DNA of 39,101 bases from Bacteroidetes bacterium 24-39-8 (GCA_002256765.1 NCHJ01000012.1:1-39101), one strand, 5' to 3'. Counted from the first letter of the stretch, positions 25,680-34,302 are shown. Program-made: numbers and translations. Notes: generated from the letters alone by a model not told the origin.

Positions 25680-25687
25680 CAAAATTA
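25680..25687 (-). promoter_or_regulatory. Possible -7 element at the MORN gene
   Basis: On the minus strand TAATTTTG matches TAnnTTTG but ends 3 bases before the ATG. If used, transcription would begin at about the start codon. No good -33 box is seen. Confidence 0.25.
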
Positions 25688-25701
25688 TCCAGCGGCCCTT
25701 T

Positions 25702-25743
25702 GCCAGAAATACCGTGAAACACGGATTTTAATGGCCTTTTTTT
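25702..25743 (+). terminator. Terminator-like hairpin with no upstream plus-strand gene
   Basis: CCGTG-AAA-CACGG is extended by AAAT/ATTT and GCCA/TGGC with small bulges (25702-25735), and seven T residues follow (25737-25743). The orientation is plus strand, but the only gene just upstream runs the other way, so it may be a relic of a lost gene. Confidence 0.4.
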
Positions 25744-25823
25744 AGTGCCAGCACAATAAAACCCCCATTTTTCCGCTTTTTAAAAAATCAAGCAGCAGAA
25801 TTTGCTGCCGCGGTGTCAATGGA

Positions 25824-26120
25824 TTGTCCCCCGCCCCTAAACCGTTCACTGATAAATGCATCCAGATGCACATTGAAAGTTTACAACCCATGCTGGTGGA
25901 AGATAGCAGCCACCTTACAGTGCTAGATTGCACTACCGGTAGGTTGGTACTCAAGGTCCTGGATATTCAGGGCAGGGTGGCCAAGACGGTTGTTACATCT
26001 ATGGAAGAGGGCAATCAGCAAATAGCTTTGAATATGAGCGATTTACGCAGTGGGGTCTATGTATTGAACGCTTTTTTTAGAGATAGTTTTATAAAGTCTT
26101 TCCGTTTTACCAAACAGTAA
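25824..26120 (+). CDS. Orphan type IX secretion C-terminal sorting domain (truncated gene or small protein)
   Basis: The frame encodes a piece resembling the C-terminal sorting domain of type IX secretion substrates: PKPFTDK (a variant of the usual PNPFTD), then LKVLDIQGRVAKTVV, the NMSDLRSGVYVLNAF signature and an FRFTKQ end. In known substrates this domain ends a large secreted protein with an N-terminal signal peptide. Here no signal peptide or cargo domain precedes it. The frame is open back to 25746 without an ATG; start options are TTG 25824 or ATG 25866 (84 residues, which would cut into the domain). The likeliest reading is the remnant of a secreted-protein gene whose 5' part was lost. 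A good terminator follows, and the family match is moderate. Confidence 0.5.
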   Translation: MSPAPKPFTDKCIQMHIESLQPMLVEDSSHLTVLDCTTGRLVLKVLDIQGRVAKTVVTSMEEGNQQIALNMSDLRSGVYVLNAFFRDSFIKSFRFTKQ

Positions 26121-26147
26121 AATCCAATTTCCTAGGGTAAACCGGCT

Positions 26148-26178
26148 GACCTCGCTTGAAAGAGCGGGGTCTTTTTTT
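26148..26178 (+). terminator. Terminator after the orphan sorting domain
   Basis: GACCTCGCT and AGCGGGGTC form a 9-bp stem with one T-G wobble and a TGAAAG loop, followed by seven T residues. It is oriented for the plus strand and lies 27 bases past the stop of the sorting-domain frame. Confidence 0.75.
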
Positions 26179-26182
26179 AGGT

Positions 26183-27229
26183 CTATCGTTTCCAAAATGC
26201 ACTGATCCGTTGGGCTGCATTCTCCCGAATGTTTTGGTAGTAGAGGTTGTAATCAGCTATATGATAGTTCTTGGTAGTATAAAATAAATTGCCAAAGAAA
26301 TGGGGTTTCTCGGTCCAAAGCACCCCGCCTGCAACTTGGGCACTGGCTACTCTTGGAACAGCTTTGTTGAAATTGAGCAGCACACCACCCTTGTTCAATG
26401 ATCGGCTAGCAATGGTAGTGCTGGTATCCCAGGTGAGTGGGTTGGTCACTACTGAAACAAAATTTTCTTTGAGCACAAATTCAGGTTTATAATCGTTTTG
26501 ATAGGTTCTCCAACTGCAGATACAGCCTGTTTGGTTGGGGGTACTGCAAATAGGAATGCTGTTATACTGGGCTGGGTCTACTGCCATTCCCACCACATAA
26601 GCCACTACCAATTTGTTTTTCAAAGTCTGGTTGTCAAAGTATTCTTTCAAGAGTCTTTTGGCATGGGTGCTTCCCTGACTATGGGCCGCAATAATAATTG
26701 GTCTGCCCTTGTTTTCATGGGCCAGATAATAGTCAAATGCTTTTTTCAAGTCTTGATAAGCCAGTTCAAAAGCAGCCATCGCGCTAGCACTATCAGCTGC
26801 GTCTTTGGGATAATAAGCAGACAAATGCGCTTGCCTATATCTTGGTGCAAACACCCTTCCCGCTGCATTAAAGACCGATGCCTGAAACAAGATAGAGCCA
26901 TAGTCTGTTTTGGCATTGAGTTCCGCGTTATCAATAGCGGCATTCCAGCCTAGTTCACGACCCTCCTTGGTATAACTGGTGGGGTGCAAAAAGAAGATGT
27001 CTACGGTGCTATCGGGGCGATAATTATTCAGAAGTGATGCAGGTACTGAATCAGAGGGATCATGTTTTTGTGGATGCGCCGCCCAATATTGGAGCTGGCT
27101 ATAATCTGGAACCCCGCTTTGATTACTGAATTGATAAGTGGGTGACTGCGCAATTTTTGCTAACTTGTTGGAGCAGGCAGCAACTAGTAAAACCACTATT
27201 AAGACCGCTGTGTGCAAGAATGTTTTCAT
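26183..27229 (-). CDS. DUF3089-type alpha/beta hydrolase lipoprotein
   Basis: A 348-residue predicted lipoprotein: the signal peptide ends in LVAAC with C19 as lipidation site. The body resembles DUF3089 proteins, an alpha/beta-hydrolase-like family. VDIFFLHPTSYT opens the core, RVFAPRYRQAHLSAYY is a conserved family stretch, and the nucleophile elbow is AAHSQGS with S184. GCICSWRTYQNDY and the late NYHIADYNLYYQNIREN region with a histidine complete the family pattern. It should be anchored in the periplasm or outer membrane and act as an esterase or lipase-like hydrolase; no substrate is known. It diverges from the 2OG oxygenase gene across a 125-base gap with two inverted repeats. Confidence 0.82.
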   Translation of the reverse strand: MKTFLHTAVLIVVLLVAACSNKLAKIAQSPTYQFSNQSGVPDYSQLQYWAAHPQKHDPSDSVPASLLNNYRPDSTVDIFFLHPTSYTKEGRELGWNAAIDNAELNAKTDYGSILFQASVFNAAGRVFAPRYRQAHLSAYYPKDAADSASAMAAFELAYQDLKKAFDYYLAHENKGRPIIIAAHSQGSTHAKRLLKEYFDNQTLKNKLVVAYVVGMAVDPAQYNSIPICSTPNQTGCICSWRTYQNDYKPEFVLKENFVSVVTNPLTWDTSTTIASRSLNKGGVLLNFNKAVPRVASAQVAGGVLWTEKPHFFGNLFYTTKNYHIADYNLYYQNIRENAAQRISAFWKR

Positions 27230-27245
27230 GCGCTAAAGTTGATAA

Positions 27246-27296
27246 AAAACTAGCAGACTGACTAGTTTTATACATCAGAAGCTTTTAGCCGCTTCT
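27246..27296. promoter_or_regulatory. Two inverted repeats in the divergent hydrolase/oxygenase gap
   Basis: AAAACTAG and CTAGTTTT (27246-27253, 27262-27269) flank an 8-base centre. AGAAGC and GCTTCT (27277-27282, 27291-27296) flank another. Both lie between divergent start codons, where operators are common. No clear TTTG/TAnnTTTG promoter pair is visible. Confidence 0.4.
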
Positions 27297-27354
27297 TTTG
27301 TAATTTTAAACTGTTGAACATTTAAAACCGATTGCAGACCTCAAAATCAAACAT

Positions 27355-28299
27355 ATGGGCATACCAGTAGTTGACTTAGACCAATTTGTAAGTGGAACCC
27401 CGGAATCTAAAAAAGCCTTTATTAGCCAATTGGGTGAAGCTTATGAAACAGTTGGTTTTGTAGCGGTAAAAAATCATGGCATTCCAGATGAATTAATTGC
27501 CCGTCAATACGAGTATGTGCAACAGTTTTTCTCCCTGCCTTTGGAGAAAAAATTGGGTTATGAAATTCCTGGCCTTGCTGGTCAACGAGGCTATACCAGT
27601 TTTGGAAGAGAACACGCCAAGGGTAGTGAAGCCCCAGACTTAAAAGAGTTTTTTCAATATGGGCAAACCCTTGCCAAAGGCGATGTGGTAAATGAACACT
27701 ATCCTGACAATGTACAAGTGGCAGAGATTTCTGCTTTTAATGATACCATTTTCAGTGCCTATAGGCATTTTGAAAAAAGCGGTGGCGCCATGTTACAAGC
27801 CATTGCACTCTACCTAGGCTTGGACGAGTTCTTTTTTGACCCCCATATCAAAAACGGGAATAGCATTTTAAGGTGTATTCATTATCCGCCCATTACGGTA
27901 GAACCCAAGAGTGCCATTAGGGCAGAACAGCATGAAGACATTAACCTGATTACTTTATTGGTTGGCGCATCGGCCGATGGTTTGCAAATTTTGACCAAGC
28001 AAGGAGACTGGGTAGCCGTAACTTCTTTGCCAGACCAGATTGTGGTGAATGTGGGAGATATGTTGCAGAGACTGACCAATAACAAATTGCGCAGCACCAC
28101 ACATAGGGTAGTGAATCCTGCCAGAGAACACTGGCATACCAGCCGTTTTTCCATGCCTTTCTTTTTGCATCCACGCAGTGAAATGAGTCTGGCTTGTTTA
28201 AAAGGTTGCATAGATGCTAGTCATCCAAAAGCATATGAAGACATCAGCGCAGGTGAATACCTAGATGAGCGTTTGAGAGAGATAGGACTTAAAAAATAA
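27355..28299 (+). CDS. 2-oxoglutarate/Fe(II)-dependent oxygenase (isopenicillin N synthase-like)
   Basis: The 314-residue product is an IPNS-type oxygenase. The N-terminal region has IPVVDL and [15 protein letters not shown], the DIOX_N pattern. The jelly-roll core supplies the iron ligands H193 and D195 ([12 protein letters not shown]) and H250 (STTHRVVNP), and R264 in SRFSMPFF binds 2-oxoglutarate. All catalytic residues are present, so it should be active. It probably hydroxylates a small molecule in the cytoplasm, but the substrate cannot be read. The chromate transporter frame starts 19 bases after the stop, which suggests co-transcription without implying a shared pathway. Confidence 0.9.
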   Translation: MGIPVVDLDQFVSGTPESKKAFISQLGEAYETVGFVAVKNHGIPDELIARQYEYVQQFFSLPLEKKLGYEIPGLAGQRGYTSFGREHAKGSEAPDLKEFFQYGQTLAKGDVVNEHYPDNVQVAEISAFNDTIFSAYRHFEKSGGAMLQAIALYLGLDEFFFDPHIKNGNSILRCIHYPPITVEPKSAIRAEQHEDINLITLLVGASADGLQILTKQGDWVAVTSLPDQIVVNVGDMLQRLTNNKLRSTTHRVVNPAREHWHTSRFSMPFFLHPRSEMSLACLKGCIDASHPKAYEDISAGEYLDERLREIGLKK

Positions 28300-28318
28300 T
28301 GTAGAATCCCCCCATACC

Positions 28319-29575
28319 TTGGTTCTTTTTAGACATATACCTTTTTTACGCGCCGTACTACTCCATAGCCTTACCGCTTTTGGCGGTCCGCAGGGTCATA
28401 TGGGTATGATGATGAAAACCTTTGTGCAACAGCGGCGCGATGTTACAGAGGAAGAATTGGTAGAGTTTAATGGATTTTGTCAACTATTGCCCGGGGCATC
28501 TTCTACGCAAACCCTTACCCTGATTGGTTATAAACGTGGTGGTATTCCACTAGCCATTCTTACTTTATTGATTTGGATCTTACCCGCATCGGCCATCATG
28601 GGTGGGCTTTCTTTTTTGTTAGACTATATGGATGATCAGAGTGTACCCGTGGGCATTTTCCAGTTTATCCAACCCATGGCCATAGGATTTATTGCTTATT
28701 CCACCTACCGGTTTTGGGGAATTGGCGTGCATAATACCATTACCACTGTGATCATGATAGTGGCTAGCTTGGTTACTTTTTTAGCTTTTAAAACACCCTG
28801 GGTCTTCCCCGGTCTAATTGTAGCAGCCGGAATTGCTACCAATTTTTCTGACAGAAGGATTCCACAAAAAGGCATTCCCCCCAAGAAAGTCAAGTGGGGC
28901 AATCTGCTCATCTTCCTCACCATTTTTGCCATTGCGGGGTATTTCTCAGAAACGGCTACCAGAGAAAAATGGTCCAATAGAAAAGCATTTAACTTGTTTG
29001 AAAGTGCCTTCCGTAATGGCAGTCTGGTGATTGGCGGGGGCGATGTGCTCATGCCCATGATGTATGAACAGTACGTGTCTCGTCCCCAATCCAATAGAAT
29101 CTTAACGAACAAGCGAGATGTATTAAAAATGCGCAAAGAAGATTTTCTAACTGGCTCCGGAATGGTGCGCGCCATACCCGGTCCCGTTTTTGCTATTGGG
29201 GCTTTTACAGGGGGTATGGTACTACGTGAACAGGGAATGTTTGCGCAGTTTATGGGTACCATCATTGGAACAGTGGCCTTGTTTTTACCCAGTGCCCTTT
29301 TGGTGCTCTTCTTTTTTCCAGTTTGGCATAACCTTAAAAAATACGCGGTTATCTTCCGGTCATTAGAAGGCATCAATGCCGCAGTAGTAGGAATTATGGC
29401 TGGCGCCACTTGTTATTTAATCAAAGATCAGTTTCTATTTGACCTCATTGTATTATCTCCTATTGGCTTTTGGCAACTGGGGATTGTGGTCATCACTTTC
29501 CTATTTTTAAAGAGCAATAAAATTCCCGCTCCTCTGATTGTTTTGAGCTGTCTACTGCTAGGGTGGCTGGTTTGA
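28319..29575 (+). CDS. chrA: Chromate transporter ChrA, long-chain type
   Basis: This integral membrane protein of 418 residues has two homologous halves, as in long-chain ChrA. The first half has [11 protein letters not shown] and [11 protein letters not shown]; the second has [13 protein letters not shown] and [14 protein letters not shown], the paired CHR motifs. About ten hydrophobic segments are spread over the sequence. ChrA exports chromate or other oxyanions across the inner membrane. The only reasonable start is TTG 28319, giving (M)[12 protein letters not shown]; no ATG is available upstream in frame. It lies between an Fe(II) oxygenase and a ParA-like ATPase. Substrate in vivo could be chromate, sulphate or something else. 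Confidence 0.9.
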   Translation: MVLFRHIPFLRAVLLHSLTAFGGPQGHMGMMMKTFVQQRRDVTEEELVEFNGFCQLLPGASSTQTLTLIGYKRGGIPLAILTLLIWILPASAIMGGLSFLLDYMDDQSVPVGIFQFIQPMAIGFIAYSTYRFWGIGVHNTITTVIMIVASLVTFLAFKTPWVFPGLIVAAGIATNFSDRRIPQKGIPPKKVKWGNLLIFLTIFAIAGYFSETATREKWSNRKAFNLFESAFRNGSLVIGGGDVLMPMMYEQYVSRPQSNRILTNKRDVLKMRKEDFLTGSGMVRAIPGPVFAIGAFTGGMVLREQGMFAQFMGTIIGTVALFLPSALLVLFFFPVWHNLKKYAVIFRSLEGINAAVVGIMAGATCYLIKDQFLFDLIVLSPIGFWQLGIVVITFLFLKSNKIPAPLIVLSCLLLGWLV

Positions 29576-29582
29576 GCAAATT

Positions 29583-29600
29583 TTAGGGATAAATCCCTAA
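29583..29600. promoter_or_regulatory. Perfect palindrome directly before parA
   Basis: TTAGGGATAAATCCCTAA has 8-bp arms and a two-base centre. A third half-site, TTAGGG (29602-29607), reaches to one base before the ATG at 29609. A protein bound here would cover the translation start and perhaps the promoter, so it looks like an operator. Confidence 0.5.
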
Positions 29601-29608
29601 CTTAGGGT

Positions 29609-30352
29609 ATGGTCACAATTGCAATCTACAACCTCAAGGGCGGTGTGGGCAAAACAGCGTCCGCCGTAAACCTGGCTTATTTATCAGCCAAAGAAGGATA
29701 CAAAACATTGGTATGGGATTTGGATCCCCAGGGCTCAGCTTCCTTTTATTTGGGAGCAAGTTCTGACACCAAAAACGCGTCAAAGAAACTCTTTGGTGGA
29801 GACATGGATTTGTCAGATGCCGTTGTAACATCGGCCTACGAAAACCTAGACGTAATTCCTGCCGATTTATCTGCGCGTCATGCAGAAACCTTGTTGCACG
29901 ATATGAAACAGGGCAGAAAAAAAATTGGCCAGTTATTGCAAGGCGTTAAAAAAGAATATGACCTAGTCATCCTTGATTGCCCACCGGGTATTTCTTTGTT
30001 GCACGATGCCATTTTTGCTGGTGTTAATTGGGTATTAATGCCCAATATCCCTACCACTTTGTCTATTCGTGCTTATGAAACCATACACGAGTATTTTGAA
30101 CAGAATGGATTTAGTCTTGACAAACTGCGTTGCTTCTTTAGTATGGTAGACCATAGAAAGAACCTGCACCATGAAGTCATGAATCAGTTTTACAAAGACA
30201 AGATTTTCTTTAAAGCGTATATTCCCTATTTGAGCGATGTAGAAAAAATGGGATTGAATGAATCTCCTTTAGAAAACTATGCACCCAGCAGTTATGCAGC
30301 TCAGTGCTATAGAGATTTGTGGAAAGAGATTCGGAAAACCTGTATTGCCTGA
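29609..30352 (+). CDS. ParA/MinD-type P-loop ATPase (solitary)
   Basis: A 247-residue ParA-family ATPase with the deviant Walker A motif LKGGVGKTA (K10 and K15 as signature lysines), the switch region WDLDPQGSASF and Walker B LVILDCPPG. The C-terminal half contains LMPNIPTTLSIRAYETI, typical of the family. There is no ParB, parS-like repeat set, flagellar or division gene nearby, so it is an orphan. Such proteins position plasmids, chromosomes, protein clusters or secretion machinery using ATP-dependent DNA or membrane binding. No N-terminal HTH is present, so it is the short type Ib-like form. The palindrome touching its start suggests self- or partner regulation. Cargo is unknown. Confidence 0.87.
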   Translation: MVTIAIYNLKGGVGKTASAVNLAYLSAKEGYKTLVWDLDPQGSASFYLGASSDTKNASKKLFGGDMDLSDAVVTSAYENLDVIPADLSARHAETLLHDMKQGRKKIGQLLQGVKKEYDLVILDCPPGISLLHDAIFAGVNWVLMPNIPTTLSIRAYETIHEYFEQNGFSLDKLRCFFSMVDHRKNLHHEVMNQFYKDKIFFKAYIPYLSDVEKMGLNESPLENYAPSSYAAQCYRDLWKEIRKTCIA

Positions 30353-30371
30353 TTGGCTTATCTTGCAGACC

Positions 30372-30379
30372 TAACTTTG
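30372..30379 (+). promoter_or_regulatory. Possible -7 element for the esterase gene
   Basis: TAACTTTG matches TAnnTTTG and lies 25 bases before the ATG at 30405, a normal leader length. No clear -33 TTTG is present. Confidence 0.35.
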
Positions 30380-30404
30380 ATGCTAGCCTCAAACCCTCAA
30401 TCCA

Positions 30405-31136
30405 ATGGAAAGAAAAATCAATTCCTGGCATAGTCCAGCAATAGGACAAGAAATGCCCATAGTCTCTTATGGACATTATGGTTTTGCATTGTTGTTAATT
30501 CCAACAGCGGCAGCAGATTATTTGGAGTATGAACGCTTTCAATTAATTGATGCTTTAGCTCCCATGATCAATTCGGGTAAGTTGCGTGTCTACAGCATCA
30601 ATAGCATGAACAAAGAAAGTTGGATGAACAACCAAATGTTAGGAGAACACAAAGCCATTAGACATAACCAGTTTAACGAATACGTGTTTAATGAAGTAAT
30701 TCCTTTTATCCGCAATAGCACTAGCCCTGAAATTATGATCTATACCTGTGGTGCTAGTTTTGGAGCATTACACGCCATGAACCTGTTTTTGAAAAGACCC
30801 GATATCATCAACGGAGCCATTAGCATGAGTGGGGTGTACAATTTAACCGAATACACCAAAGGTTTTTGGGATGACCAAGTCTTCTACAATAGCCCCGAGC
30901 ACTATATGCCAGGCCTCAATGATTCATATTATCTAGACAAGATTAAAGCCAGCCACCATATTCATATTTATACAGGAAGTGGGGACTATGAAGACCCTGA
31001 AGCCGGCAAGCGTTTTGCAGGGATTCTCTACGAAAAAGGTATTTGGTATGATTTAGACGTTTGGGGACAAGACATTAAGCATGACTGGCCCACTTGGATC
31101 AAAATGCTGCCTTATATTCTAGAAAACAAGTTCTAG
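30405..31136 (+). CDS. Esterase-family alpha/beta hydrolase
   Basis: A 243-residue cytoplasmic alpha/beta hydrolase of the esterase D / predicted-esterase group. The nucleophile elbow is CGASFGALHA with S118. D194 (GSGDYEDP) and H226 (IKHDWPTW) complete the triad. There is no signal peptide. NGAISMSGVYNLTEY is the typical strand after the nucleophile, as in S-formylglutathione hydrolase and feruloyl-esterase relatives. The gene lies 52 bases after parA, with its own possible -7 box. Substrate unknown; a small ester is likely. Confidence 0.85.
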   Translation: MERKINSWHSPAIGQEMPIVSYGHYGFALLLIPTAAADYLEYERFQLIDALAPMINSGKLRVYSINSMNKESWMNNQMLGEHKAIRHNQFNEYVFNEVIPFIRNSTSPEIMIYTCGASFGALHAMNLFLKRPDIINGAISMSGVYNLTEYTKGFWDDQVFYNSPEHYMPGLNDSYYLDKIKASHHIHIYTGSGDYEDPEAGKRFAGILYEKGIWYDLDVWGQDIKHDWPTWIKMLPYILENKF

Positions 31137-31219
31137 AATCTCCAAAAACATGTTAATTCAATTTGAGCGCTCAGGATATCTGCCCCTACTGTTTTAATAT
31201 TACAGCTTAATATGACTGT

Positions 31220-31999
31220 TTGAGAAGAAAGCTACACCAGGTTCTTGTTTGTATACTCCTGTTTTGCGGACTGTTGGGGAATCGTGCGGTAGCACAATCC
31301 ATCAATATTAGCGGTACGGTGTACGATATTTCTGCCAGAAGGCCTTTGGAAGCTGTAGCCGTGATGAGTACTTCCGGCAAAGGAGTGATCACAGATTCCA
31401 TGGGAAGGTATAACATTCGAGTTCCCCTAAAAGATAGCATTTGGTTTTCCATGATTGGCAAGTCTACCATGAAGTATCCGGTAGATACCATTTCCAATAC
31501 CGAGAGTTTTAATGTGATGATCCATGTGCGTGCCTTTGACCTGCCCGATGTTAAAGTGCGGAACAACTATTACAAGTTTGACTCGGTACAGAATAGAAAA
31601 GACTACGCCAAAATTTTTGACTTTAAAAAACCAGGTCTTCGCCTAAGTAATAATCCAGGTTACAATCCCGGTGGAGTAACCGTTGGATTTGACCTTGATG
31701 AGATCATCAATCTGTTCCGTTTTAAACGTAACAGAAGTCTCTTGAGTTTGCAAAATAGGTTGCTACAACAGGAGCAAGACAAATACATAGACCGCAGGTA
31801 TAACAAACCATTTGTGCGCAAACTCACCAAACTCAATGCTCCAGAGATAGATACATTCATGCGCCGCTACCGTCCAGATTATGAACTCATGCAGCAGATG
31901 AATGACTTAGAGCTGGGCTATTATATTGAAAAGACTTTTGAACTTTACAAGTCTGAGAAAGCCAAGAACCGGGGTAGTTTAAGAAGAAGGGAGGACTAA
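31220..31999 (+). CDS. Secreted protein with carboxypeptidase-regulatory-like domain
   Basis: A 259-residue protein with a signal peptide (LHQVLVCILLFCGLLGNRAVAQ), followed by a CarboxypepD_reg-like beta-sandwich at about 28-110 (ISGTVYDISARRPLEAVAVMSTSGKG, the family start). The rest is a basic, helix-rich region (about 120-255) with RNRSLLSLQNRLLQQEQDKYIDRRYN, a pattern common in Bacteroidota envelope proteins of unknown function. The start is TTG 31220; the ATG at 31212 in another frame leads straight to a stop. The stop overlaps that of the opposing kinase-like gene by four bases. Role probably periplasmic or at the outer membrane; no enzyme motif seen. Confidence 0.75.
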   Translation: MRRKLHQVLVCILLFCGLLGNRAVAQSINISGTVYDISARRPLEAVAVMSTSGKGVITDSMGRYNIRVPLKDSIWFSMIGKSTMKYPVDTISNTESFNVMIHVRAFDLPDVKVRNNYYKFDSVQNRKDYAKIFDFKKPGLRLSNNPGYNPGGVTVGFDLDEIINLFRFKRNRSLLSLQNRLLQQEQDKYIDRRYNKPFVRKLTKLNAPEIDTFMRRYRPDYELMQQMNDLELGYYIEKTFELYKSEKAKNRGSLRRRED

Positions 32000-33060
32000 A
32001 TTTTTCCTTTCTCTATAGCGGATGCTGAAGTGGTGCCAAGTAATTGAATCATGGGAAGCAGGGCGCCAAAACGCGGGTCATTGCTATTGCCCTGTTGATA
32101 GCGGTGATAAATTTGTTGGGCAATCACGGCGTTTTTAAACAAACCAAAAACATAGTAGAAAACAATATCAGTCAAGTCTCTGCCCGTGGCTTGGGCATAG
32201 TGTTCTACCAATTGCTGGCGCGATAGGTTTCCGGGTAACCAACTAAGGTTATAGATTTTAAAAACAGATTCCTCCTCTGCTTCAAACCAATAAGCCAATG
32301 TGGCTCCAAGATCCATTAAGGGGTCACCCACTGTGGCCATTTCCCAATCCAAGACACCAATAATATTGGATAGGTTATTGGGGTCAAGAATCAGATTATC
32401 ATATTTGTAATCATTGTGCAATAGGGTGGGTGCTTGTGCACGAGGATGATTTTCTGCTATCCATTTTGCAACCTGATCAATGCTTTCAATGGTATCTGTT
32501 TGTGCTGCTTGATAACGCTTTGTCCAACCAGCTACCTGTCTATTTACATAGCCTTCTGGTTTGCCAAGTTGGGCCAGTCCGGTGGTAGTAATGTCAAGGG
32601 CGTGCAAGGCTACTAAATTATTAATCAGCGCAGTGGATACGCTTTGCATGGTCTCAGGTGAGAGTCCTAATTTGGGAGCATTGCCCGCGCGCAAAATCAC
32701 GCCAGAAAAGCGTTCCATGATATAGAAGGGTTGCCCCAAAATATTGGTGTCCTCACAGAGCAATAGTGGTTTGGGAATTTTTTGATAATGAGGTGCTAAT
32801 AAATTCAGTACCCGATATTCCCTACTCATATCGTGCGCGGTTTGAATCTGCGCACCCTTTGGCGGCATGCGCAAAACCCATTCTTGGCTAGCTGTTTGCA
32901 AACAATAGGTTTGGTTGGAATAGCCTCCCGGAAACTTGGTTACCATTTCAATTTTTCCAAAACTTGGAGCCGATGCATCCAAATAAGTTTGTAAAGCAGC
33001 TAAGTCAAAAGCTTGGTCTGCTTTGAGTGCAATGGCTTGGTCAAGAGGTAGGGCATCCAT
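31996..33060 (-). CDS. APH-family phosphotransferase, ACAD10/11 kinase-domain-like
   Basis: A 354-residue member of the aminoglycoside-phosphotransferase (choline kinase-like) fold. The N-lobe has FPGGYSNQTYCL and EWVLRMPP. The catalytic loop is HNDYKYDN with D217 as base and N222, and the metal site is LDWEMATVGDP (D238). These match the kinase half of mammalian ACAD10/ACAD11 and bacterial LvaA-type enzymes that phosphorylate 4-hydroxyacyl-CoA, more than antibiotic kinases. It lies 3 bases after the acyl-CoA dehydrogenase gene on the same strand, mirroring the domain fusion seen in animals. Function is inferred from family and context. Confidence 0.85.
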   Translation of the reverse strand: MDALPLDQAIALKADQAFDLAALQTYLDASAPSFGKIEMVTKFPGGYSNQTYCLQTASQEWVLRMPPKGAQIQTAHDMSREYRVLNLLAPHYQKIPKPLLLCEDTNILGQPFYIMERFSGVILRAGNAPKLGLSPETMQSVSTALINNLVALHALDITTTGLAQLGKPEGYVNRQVAGWTKRYQAAQTDTIESIDQVAKWIAENHPRAQAPTLLHNDYKYDNLILDPNNLSNIIGVLDWEMATVGDPLMDLGATLAYWFEAEEESVFKIYNLSWLPGNLSRQQLVEHYAQATGRDLTDIVFYYVFGLFKNAVIAQQIYHRYQQGNSNDPRFGALLPMIQLLGTTSASAIEKGKI

Positions 33061-33063
33061 GTA

Positions 33064-34293
33064 TTACTTGTTGCTTTGTTTTTTCTTTTTAATGTCTAGT
33101 CCATATTGCTTTAAAATGCTCAATGCCAAACTTTGTTTGTGTACTTCATCCGCGCCATCCCAGATTCTAGCACCACGTTCGTGTTGGTACAAATTGGCTA
33201 GCATGGTTTCATCGGTGAGCCCCATGCCACCATGCACTTGTATGGCACGGTCCAATACTTTTAAAAACATATTGGCTACATAGAATTTAATGCCGGCTAT
33301 TTGATCACGGGTGGCTTTGGCTCCGTAGAGATCAATATTATGCGCAGTGCGTAAAACCAGCAATCGCGCAGCATCAATTTCTACCCGGCTCTCAGCAATA
33401 AATCCTTGGATAAATTGTTTCTCTCCCAGCATTACGCCTTCTTCCATTTCACGGCTTACGGCACGCTTGCACAACAAATCAAATGCTTTTTCTGCAATGC
33501 CAATCCATCTCATGCAGTGGTGAATCCTTCCCGGTCCTAATCGCTCTTGAGCCAATCTAAAACCGCCACCTTCATGGCCAATTAAATTTGTCACAGGCAC
33601 GCGGCAATTGGTATACCTGATTTCTGCGTGACTGGCCCAGCCCTCACCCGTTTCACCAAAGATGGGAATATTGCGCACCAGCTCAAAGCCCGGTGTATCA
33701 GTAGGAACAATAATCATGCTGGCGCGCTCATGCGGCAAAGCATCCGGATTGGTTACTGCCATGACCACGGCAAAAGCTGCACCATCGGCAGAGGAGGTAA
33801 ACCATTTGTGTCCATTGATCACATAATGATCACCATCGCGCAAAGCAGTAGTGCCCAAGCGCGTAGGATTGGAACCAGGAAACTCAGGCTCAGTCATAGA
33901 AAAACAACTCCTGATTTTTCCTTCCATTAAGGGTTGTAAAAATTGTTGCTTAATGCTTTCAGAACCAAATTTGCTAATCAATTCTGTATTGCCAATATCC
34001 GGTGGTTGACAGTTAAAACTATATTGCCCATAATAGGGTGCTAATGACATAAGCTCCGATAATTGTCCAAACTCACAAAGGGTTAAACCTTGTCCACCTT
34101 CTTCCTTGCTCAAGTGTAAACCCCAAAGACCAAGTGCCTTTACTTTTTCTCGCTTTTCTAGCAGAATATTTTCTGTTTGTTTAAAAGGACGGGTCAAATG
34201 ATCCTTCTCTAGTGGCACCAATTCTTCTAACACAAATTGTTTGAGAATAGGTGCTAGTGTTTTTACGCGCTCGGTAGCAAATAAGGCTTCCAT
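33064..34293 (-). CDS. Acyl-CoA dehydrogenase family protein, ACAD10/11-like
   Basis: A 409-residue flavoprotein of the acyl-CoA dehydrogenase fold. The FAD-binding motif is SMTEPEFPGSNPT and the ligand region is WFTSSADGAAFAVVMAV. The C-terminal flavin motif is QVHGGMGLTDETMLANLYQHERGARI. At the usual catalytic-Glu segment (YEGTNEI in ordinary dehydrogenases) it reads WDGADEVH at 378-385, with aspartate for glutamate. The D-G-x-DEVH form is what I recall from ACAD10/11 and LvaC, which act on phosphorylated 4-hydroxyacyl-CoA. It lies between an SDR and the APH-like kinase with gaps of 9 and 3 bases, so a single operon. The chemical step is inferred. Confidence 0.88.
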   Translation of the reverse strand: MEALFATERVKTLAPILKQFVLEELVPLEKDHLTRPFKQTENILLEKREKVKALGLWGLHLSKEEGGQGLTLCEFGQLSELMSLAPYYGQYSFNCQPPDIGNTELISKFGSESIKQQFLQPLMEGKIRSCFSMTEPEFPGSNPTRLGTTALRDGDHYVINGHKWFTSSADGAAFAVVMAVTNPDALPHERASMIIVPTDTPGFELVRNIPIFGETGEGWASHAEIRYTNCRVPVTNLIGHEGGGFRLAQERLGPGRIHHCMRWIGIAEKAFDLLCKRAVSREMEEGVMLGEKQFIQGFIAESRVEIDAARLLVLRTAHNIDLYGAKATRDQIAGIKFYVANMFLKVLDRAIQVHGGMGLTDETMLANLYQHERGARIWDGADEVHKQSLALSILKQYGLDIKKKKQSNK

Positions 34294-34302
34294 GATCCAA
34301 GA

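Noticed and set aside
29609..30352. Plasmid partition locus or replication origin next to ParA
   Set aside because: No ParB, Rep gene, iteron array or parS cluster is visible; the neighbours are chromosomal-type metabolic genes.
31996..33060. Aminoglycoside resistance kinase
   Set aside because: The APH fold alone does not imply resistance; the 3-base link to an ACAD10/11-like gene favours acyl-CoA metabolism.
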